Source of the DNA: SIG672 sp045580325
GTDB lineage: Bacteria; Bacillota; Clostridia; Oscillospirales; CAG-272
DNA length: 64,000 nucleotides
Reading direction: 5' to 3'
Assembly: GCA_045580325.1 (NCBI GenBank)
Contig: JAZNNR010000005.1
Location: 62,001 to 126,000 of the forward strand
Positions 59,701-64,000 of the stretch are shown one piece after another. The position numbers were made by a program, and so were the translations under genes. Each line of letters opens with the position of its first letter. Within the stretch, counting starts at the first letter, position 1. The notes beneath the pieces were generated by a model, which saw only the letters and a program-made list of their open reading frames with translations, had not been told where the DNA came from and did no database searches.

Positions 59701-62700
59701 GTTCACACAAGCTTCCTTGACCACACTGTTAGCCCGTTGCCGATCAACGACGATTTCAGCCACGAGAATAGTAATACACAAGAAAACCGCTGGTTTGAAA
59801 CATCGGGCGAATCCGCTAAGTACTACATAAGTGCAGAAGCAAGCAACTCTAACAGCGATAAAGCTAAGTATTTCTATGTTGAAACCGACGTTACAATCCA
59901 CGGTGTACTTGATAAAGACAGTGTAGCTAAGATCGGTTTTATTTCGGGAACTAATTTCAGGGATTCCGGTGATGATTCAGAATCCTACAGAGCAAGTATG
60001 TTCTACCTTGAAACTCCCGCTTACCGTTATGAATACAGCTCCGATAGCAGCGGTAACAATATGGGAACAGGAACAAAACATGAGAGAACCACTTGGAATG
60101 ACTTCAAAGTAGCTGAACAGCATAATAACTATAACACGATCTATTCAGCTCCTGCCATCTCCTTGACGGATGCGACTGCGGATACTGCTTTGGGAAGTTC
60201 TATATCCAAAGGCGTTACGTTCAAGATCGCGCTCCTTCGTGACGGAGATACTTATTATTTCTTCATTAACGGACAGCAGGCATTTACCTACAAAATAGAC
60301 TCAACCTCTGAGCTTTACGAAGGCATAGATGCTGCAACCAATATCGGATTCTTCCATGATAACGTTAAAGCAACATTCTCTAACTATAAAGTTATCAGAT
60401 CTGATATCTCCGCACCGACAGACGGTGTTCCCGGCCATACCGTAACAGACATAGTTTCGGTAAAGGACCAGAGAGGATATATTGAATTCACATCAAGCGA
60501 TCCCTTTACGCTTGGAACTCAGATAAACGGAAAACACTGGAACGGAAAAATTTACTATACAACAAGCACCGTTAACGATTCTACTTGGTCAAATTGGGCA
60601 GAATGGGACGGTAAACCTATTACCGCTGTTAAGAATGGAGACAAGTACGTTATTCGCCTTAGCGGTGATGGAAACACTTATATTACCGGTTATGAAAAAG
60701 TAGGTGGTGTAGACCAGTGCGGTTTCGGTTGGACTTTAACCGGTGATGACGATGTTTACTGTAGCGGAAACATCATGACCTTGCTTGACCATGCGAAGGT
60801 ACAGCGTGGTGAAACTCCCGAGATGGGCTATGCTGCTTTCTGGCAGCTCTTTAAGAATTGTACTAACCTTGCATCGGCACCTACCTTGCCTGCAACTGTA
60901 CTTACACAGCGTTGTTACAGAGAAATGTTCCAGGGCTGCACAAGTCTTGAAGAAGCTCCTGTATTGCCCGCTACAACGATGTGGCATGAATGTTATAACT
61001 ATATGTTCAACGGTTGCACAAGTCTTGTAGATGCTCCTGATCTTCCCGCAACAGAGTTGTATCTCTCTTGCTATTCTAATATGTTCAGCAACTGCACAAG
61101 TCTTGAAACTGTTTCCGAGCTTCCTGCTACCGAGCTTGCAGCCTACTGTTACTACGCTATGTTCATGGGTTGTCCGAATCTTAAGGAAATACCTTACTTG
61201 CCTGCAACTCAGATTGCAGAACATTGCTACAACTATATGTTCTACAATAAAGATCGCGATGATGCTAACGCAGGTACCGGCATTAAGATATCTGAAAAAT
61301 ACGATGCAGAAAAAGGATATACAACTGAATATCGCATACCTGTAACTAATGCGGATATTAAAGCGGACTATAGTAATTATGAAACTAAAAAAGATGCAAA
61401 CGGAAACGATATAGTTATAGACGGAAAAACTCAATATAATTTTGACTATAGAACGTATCCTGTCAGCCAGATGTTTACTTATACAGACGGCAAATATTTC
61501 GCAGTAAATGATAAACTGTTTACTGAGACACATCCTGCATACGGACTTGGTTACTTGCCCGGCGATATCAAGGTCGTAGGTAGAAACTTCGTTGAATTCA
61601 CTTCGGATTCCGAGATCACCATTACATCTTCTAACGGTGGAAAAACTTGGACTAACAAGATAGAGTACAGTACTGACGGTAAAACCTGGACAGAATGGAC
61701 CGGTACTACAATCAGGGCTAACACTATTTACATGAGAGGTACCGGTAACAGGAAACTTACAGCAAGTGATCAGGATACTTTAGCTGGTTGGACTATAACA
61801 GGTGAAAATATTTTCTGTAACGGTAATATTGAATACTTGCTTGATTATAAGACTGTAATGGCAGGCGGACATCCCCAGATGGACAATTTCTGCTTTAAAG
61901 CGCTGTTCAACGGCTGCACAGGTCTTGTGAAAGCTCCTGAGCTGCCCTCTATGACAGTAGCGTATCATGGCTATCATAGTATGTTTAAGGGTTGTACAAG
62001 TCTTGTAACTGCACCTAAGTTGCCCGCAACCAAGTTGGCTACTACTTGCTACGGTGCTATGTTTGCCGACTGCACAAGCCTCGTAAACGCACCGGCTCTT
62101 CCTGCTACCACACTCGCAGGCTGGTGTTACTATGGTATGTTCCAGGGCTGCACAAGTCTTGTAAATGCACCCGAGCTTCCTGCTACTACACTGGCAGAAG
62201 ATTGTTATGGTTATATGTTCTATGGTTGCACAAGTCTTGTAAACGCACCCGAACAAATTCCTGCTACTACACTTACAATAAGGGGCTGTGAATATATGTT
62301 CTACGGATGCACAAGTCTTGAAACAGTTCCCGAACTTCCTGCTACTACACTGGCAGATAGGTGTTATTTCTGGATGTTCGCAGGTTGTACAAAGCTTAAG
62401 GAAGTACCTTATTTGCCCGCGACCACACTTGCAAATCACTGTTACAACCATATGTTCTTTGGCGTTGGTATAACTTATTCCAATACTCAGAAAGATAGTT
62501 GTATGACCAAATATGCGTTCCCCTCGATAAGTGATTATGTTACTACCTACTATTCCTTTGGACAGATGTTTGATGGGGCTTCGCCATTAGATTATGTTCT
62601 AGCGAACTCATTGTATATAAAGACAGGTATCACTATCGTAGGCGCACCTGTTTGGAACGGCAATGACGTAAGCACTAGCCTTCAGGGCGCGGGTACCGAG

Positions 62701-63291
62701 GCTGATCCTTACCTCATCTCCAGCGGCGCGGACCTTAAGTGGCTTGCAGATCAGGTTGGCGGCCGTAACAACCACTTCAAGATGACCAATAATATTGATC
62801 TGAATGGTTATGGGCTGACAATTGGCGCAGTCACTGGTTGGAGTTCGGACCGCTTTGAGGGTGTCTTTGACGGTAATGGTTACTCAATTTTAAATCTTAA
62901 GATTGATGACACCACATCAACAGGAGGAGTCGCCTTGTTCCCACTTGTTTATCTAGGCACTATTAAGAATCTTACCGTATACGGCACAGTCAACGCTTCC
63001 GCTGAAAATGTTGGCGGTATCGTTGGTTGGAGTCACCGAGGAATCATAGAAAACTGCGTAAGCTACGTTGACGTAACATCCACGGGTCTTCGTACAGGCG
63101 GTGTGGTTGGATGGATCAATAATGCATCTACCGCTACTGGGGCAAAAATCAATAATTGCGTCAACTATGGTTCTGTTAACGGTGCTAGTATCGCTGGCGG
63201 TATTGCAGGTGAGGCAGGCGTTACTGTTACAAACAGTATGAACTACGGCACCGTTACAGGAGTAACTGTTGGCGATATCTTTGGTAAATAA
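56710..63291 (+). CDS. Giant SipW-type surface protein with BspA-type LRRs and GLUG repeats, 2193 aa
   Basis: Signal MLLGSTFAWFTDVVTSSGN, TasA-like module to about 225 (DSFGPDYDEDAQWP), linking domain, and the same GLUG/beta-helix region as the preceding gene (about 400-790). Then come one Ig-like module (DYYFC), a LamG-like lectin domain (about 1005-1240) and a duplicated unit of a beta domain plus BspA-type leucine-rich repeats. The repeats are 26 residues long, in the form MFxGCTSLxxAPELPATTLA and then xxCYxx, with about five copies near 1382-1512 and seven near 1735-1917. C-terminal GLUG repeats (about 1980-2193; GGIVGWSHRGIIENC, GGVVGWINN, GGIAGEAG) close the protein. The LRRs carry two cysteines each. 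AAAGGAG precedes the ATG. It is the last gene of the rightward operon. Confidence 0.88.
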   Translation: MKTKKSLLASSIALLLCFAMLLGSTFAWFTDVVTSSGNKIQSGSLKLDLKVLTEVEATDGTTYYEWVSIKNDRSPLFTYENWEPGYTDVTILMVENLGTLALKWEARFASDKPLSALADVIDVYVKPGVTSYPANRSDLEANGWNNVGCLKDFVNKLSETTYGYLDGIGSGGTTSATLGIALKMREEAGNEYQNLTLGEFDIRIVATQAMKEDDSFGPDYDEDAQWPVFKGSVSASAPVTNNNGTLASDTTVSSTDGKISATLPAGVTLNNGTDKVTLSVSEKTESEAGILAAPGVAMSPVDVHIEGVAEGNTTPIPVTIQALLPAGLNAGNYKLYHVEDGNTIEMTLRAAGQTPAHNTFDYDPATGDVTLYLASFSEVMVQADMENKWQGGMDFSWYEYSLDGEIFKISNADQLAAFSAIVGGMKYDFEGNLLPEYTPNYAADSFEGKIVTLTGDIFIGDTDKYAENGDASANGFMFYPIGYYNTTYSYQKKDKIDVSSGFKRFKGTFDGCGHIISDFYQNTWEAFGDYNDGYSGTPNHNRDGFGLFGNVLGSRDGEEYTGGIIKNLTVNNFSSDGEFTTTGAIAAYADGALFENISITNCNPRVYNIGNGGIVGCVGWYAETAGLLTTFKNVTVDNSNKITALWGSWDVACGGIVGQYYPTSGQSAHNYPVNAGMHFENCHSSAVIDVYNDVCANYQYYAYRYSGLLIGSVRENVEEDGHSYPDMTGITASGCTVHFGDWNDYYYCEIVANSLASYTHDHQMSRLTQVKSIDVENMKYLPLGETNSAENWVNIPTSGWAHYVVVKDYNETTGKYTHGDGHGFADCYHFNNGNVHTHESAGTETVNGVPGILKEDKQLIYREFNNLVTGYGWGVTSKGVGDLDGVENLDDIIENEGESYDKFVQKSHDANLTSNNTYRFGEFFDAISNNPTVSILSPTVTISANNVTAEDKVTVEITRNKDNWENSTIVFRGAGTITLTIQDYYFCNPTTTTLQFEVHTSFLDHTVSPLPINDDFSHENSNTQENRWFETSGESAKYYISAEASNSNSDKAKYFYVETDVTIHGVLDKDSVAKIGFISGTNFRDSGDDSESYRASMFYLETPAYRYEYSSDSSGNNMGTGTKHERTTWNDFKVAEQHNNYNTIYSAPAISLTDATADTALGSSISKGVTFKIALLRDGDTYYFFINGQQAFTYKIDSTSELYEGIDAATNIGFFHDNVKATFSNYKVIRSDISAPTDGVPGHTVTDIVSVKDQRGYIEFTSSDPFTLGTQINGKHWNGKIYYTTSTVNDSTWSNWAEWDGKPITAVKNGDKYVIRLSGDGNTYITGYEKVGGVDQCGFGWTLTGDDDVYCSGNIMTLLDHAKVQRGETPEMGYAAFWQLFKNCTNLASAPTLPATVLTQRCYREMFQGCTSLEEAPVLPATTMWHECYNYMFNGCTSLVDAPDLPATELYLSCYSNMFSNCTSLETVSELPATELAAYCYYAMFMGCPNLKEIPYLPATQIAEHCYNYMFYNKDRDDANAGTGIKISEKYDAEKGYTTEYRIPVTNADIKADYSNYETKKDANGNDIVIDGKTQYNFDYRTYPVSQMFTYTDGKYFAVNDKLFTETHPAYGLGYLPGDIKVVGRNFVEFTSDSEITITSSNGGKTWTNKIEYSTDGKTWTEWTGTTIRANTIYMRGTGNRKLTASDQDTLAGWTITGENIFCNGNIEYLLDYKTVMAGGHPQMDNFCFKALFNGCTGLVKAPELPSMTVAYHGYHSMFKGCTSLVTAPKLPATKLATTCYGAMFADCTSLVNAPALPATTLAGWCYYGMFQGCTSLVNAPELPATTLAEDCYGYMFYGCTSLVNAPEQIPATTLTIRGCEYMFYGCTSLETVPELPATTLADRCYFWMFAGCTKLKEVPYLPATTLANHCYNHMFFGVGITYSNTQKDSCMTKYAFPSISDYVTTYYSFGQMFDGASPLDYVLANSLYIKTGITIVGAPVWNGNDVSTSLQGAGTEADPYLISSGADLKWLADQVGGRNNHFKMTNNIDLNGYGLTIGAVTGWSSDRFEGVFDGNGYSILNLKIDDTTSTGGVALFPLVYLGTIKNLTVYGTVNASAENVGGIVGWSHRGIIENCVSYVDVTSTGLRTGGVVGWINNASTATGAKINNCVNYGSVNGASIAGGIAGEAGVTVTNSMNYGTVTGVTVGDIFGK

Positions 63292-63407
63292 TACACAAAG
63301 TAAACGCTCAATGAGTCAAACAACGTTCCCGAAGGTACCGCAATAATAAGATAACCAAAAACACCCCTTTACCCATCTTTCAGATAGGCAAAGACAAACA
63401 AACCTAT

Positions 63408-63439
63408 AAAGAGGCTCGGGATATTCCCGAGCCTCTTTT
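63408..63439 (+). terminator. Terminator of the rightward surface operon
   Basis: AAAGAGGCTCGGG-ATATT-CCCGAGCCTCTTTTG, a strong stem with a T-run, 117 bases after the stop codon. Confidence 0.9.
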
Positions 63440-63490
63440 GCTAATTTAATAAAAAATTCGAAACATTTCACATACCTATGCAAAAAATAA

Positions 63491-63514
63491 AAACCGAGGT
63501 CAAAACCTCGGTTT
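63491..63514 (-). terminator. Terminator downstream of the tRNA fragment
   Basis: Minus strand: AAACCGAGG-TTTTG-ACCTCGGTTTTT type hairpin with T-run, placed 8 bases after the tRNA-like 3' end, as in an intact tRNA gene. Confidence 0.7.
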
Positions 63515-63522
63515 CTATTTTA

Positions 63523-63575
63523 TCTGAGTGACTGGACTTGAACCAGCGGCCTCTACCACCCCAAGCAAAGGGGTG
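63523..63575 (-). pseudogene. tRNA 3'-half fragment, probable integration (att) site
   Basis: Read on the minus strand: an anticodon-like stem-loop CACCCC-TTTGCTT-GGGGTG, GTAGAGGCC, a perfect T-arm GCTGG-TTCAAGT-CCAGT, then a single acceptor strand CACTCAG plus discriminator A. The complementary CTGAGTG 5' strand and a D-arm are absent upstream, so this is not a working tRNA. Integrative elements that enter the 3' part of tRNA genes leave exactly such a fragment at one end. The host-type terminator remains attached on the left. The tRNA identity cannot be read. Confidence 0.6.
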
Positions 63576-63677
63576 TAGTTTTTTGCGTGATATAGGGTCC
63601 AATACGTGCTTTTTCGTCCGAAAAAATTGATACAAAGTCCGTCGCGTGCTACTGTCTCCGGGTAGTCCGGTTCTGAA

Positions 63678-63782
63678 AGTGGTCAAACATGTGGTCATAA
63701 AATCCGCTCCCATTTGATGTGGTCAAGCATCAAGGGAGCAGATAGTTTTATTTTCGATGATTGTGGTCAGATCATGTGGTCG
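63678..63782. repeat. Five TGTGGTC direct repeats beside the tRNA fragment
   Basis: Copies at 63678-63685 (AGTGGTCA), 63690-63697, 63718-63725, 63762-63769 (all TGTGGTCA) and 63775-63782 (TGTGGTCG), all in one orientation. Placement about 100-260 bases from the att-like core fits arm-type binding sites of a tyrosine integrase (inference). Confidence 0.6.
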
Positions 63783-63955
63783 GTTTCTCGCGGATTCCGT
63801 CCACCTAAAGTTGGTGTATTGTAACTCTTACAAGAGGGTTTGTCAAGAGGTTTCGGGGGTAAATATTTGAGATGCTGTAACCAAAGAAAAGGGCAGAGAA
63901 AAAGGCACAACGGTTGAACAAATTACAAGATCGCTGAATTCTTTCGAAAATCCTA

Positions 63956-63984
63956 TTGCATTTTGTCAGAAAAAGGAGTATAAT
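63956..63984 (+). promoter_or_regulatory. Outward promoter at the right edge
   Basis: TTGCAT, 17 bp, TATAAT, pointing to a gene beyond the window. Confidence 0.5.
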
Positions 63985-64000
63985 GTATTTGTATAAAAAT

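Larger units (their letters stand above)
63292..64000. other. Gene-free right end with attachment-site features
   Basis: 709 bases with no credible protein gene. In order: the operon terminator (63408-63439), a minus-strand terminator (63491-63514), a tRNA 3'-half fragment (63523-63575), five TGTGGTC repeats (63678-63782), unassigned sequence and a promoter pointing out of the window (63956-63984). Confidence 0.65.

Noticed and set aside
51328..59901. Further antisense open frames of 300-400 codons (51328-52533, 54475-55413, 57181-58251, 58876-59901)
   Set aside because: All lie opposite the two giant genes and have implausible, Cys/Val/Ile-heavy products.
60820..62460. DNA-level tandem repeat of non-coding type
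   Set aside because: The ~78-bp periodicity is fully explained by the 26-residue leucine-rich repeats in frame.
63468..63713. 81-codon open frame on the minus strand at the right end
   Set aside because: It runs straight through the tRNA fragment and its terminator. The translation (containing RGRWFKSSHSDK) is the usual artefact of translating tRNA T-arm sequence.

Overview
The window looks like chromosomal DNA from a low-to-mid GC Gram-positive anaerobe of the class Clostridia (Bacillota), probably a gut species. The signs are strong AGGAGG-type ribosome sites, sigma-A promoters with 17-bp spacers, a split transketolase, an indolepyruvate:ferredoxin oxidoreductase pair, a YerC/TrpR-type regulator, a YmfF/YmfH-type M16 pair and SipW-type signal peptidases. 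No rRNA genes, CRISPR arrays or intact insertion sequences were seen. The species cannot be named from this sequence alone.

Region 1 (1-5.4 kb) holds small membrane and hypothetical proteins, tRNA-Thr(GGT), tRNA-Leu(CAA), a permuted NlpC/P60-like protein, a YgjV-family protein and an XRE-type HTH protein with a repetitive DUF2807-like C-terminus. Region 2 (5.4-18.9 kb) is housekeeping: YfcE phosphodiesterase, split transketolase, an Asp-box (sialidase-like) lipoprotein, iorAB, a YerC-like regulator, tRNA-Arg(CCG), folD, lgt with an acidic tail, and an active/inactive M16 peptidase pair. Region 3 (19.0-28.8 kb) has a very large cyclic beta-1,2-glucan synthase-like enzyme, then comEC and the DNA-binding protein HU, all on the minus strand. 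Region 4 (29-37.9 kb) has a CDF metal exporter, a flavodoxin-fold reductase, and an L-rhamnose catabolic unit (AraC regulator, rhaB, rhaA, rhaD) beside an L-fucose/L-arabinose isomerase-family gene with its own divergent AraC regulator.

Region 5 (38.0-63.3 kb) is the outstanding part: a cell-surface locus of two divergent gene strings. Leftward are two SipW-type signal peptidases, then six exported proteins (mostly with SipW/TasA-type signal peptides, one with a PPQTG sortase-like anchor). Rightward are a third SipW-type peptidase and three surface proteins, two of them about 2,190 residues long. The giants share a long N-terminal half (TasA-like module plus GLUG/beta-helix-like repeats) but differ at the C-terminus: one carries three InlB-type repeats and a Hint (hedgehog/intein) domain, the other two blocks of cysteine-rich BspA-type leucine-rich repeats and GLUG repeats. 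The reasonable picture is that dedicated SipW peptidases process TasA/camelysin-like fibre or matrix subunits and large adhesins. Intergenic gaps between these genes carry four copies of a conserved two-hairpin element whose second stem keeps pairing despite sequence change.

Region 6 (63.3-64 kb) carries a terminator, a tRNA 3'-half fragment still followed by its own terminator, and five TGTGGTC direct repeats. This looks like one end of an integrative element lying to the right of the window.
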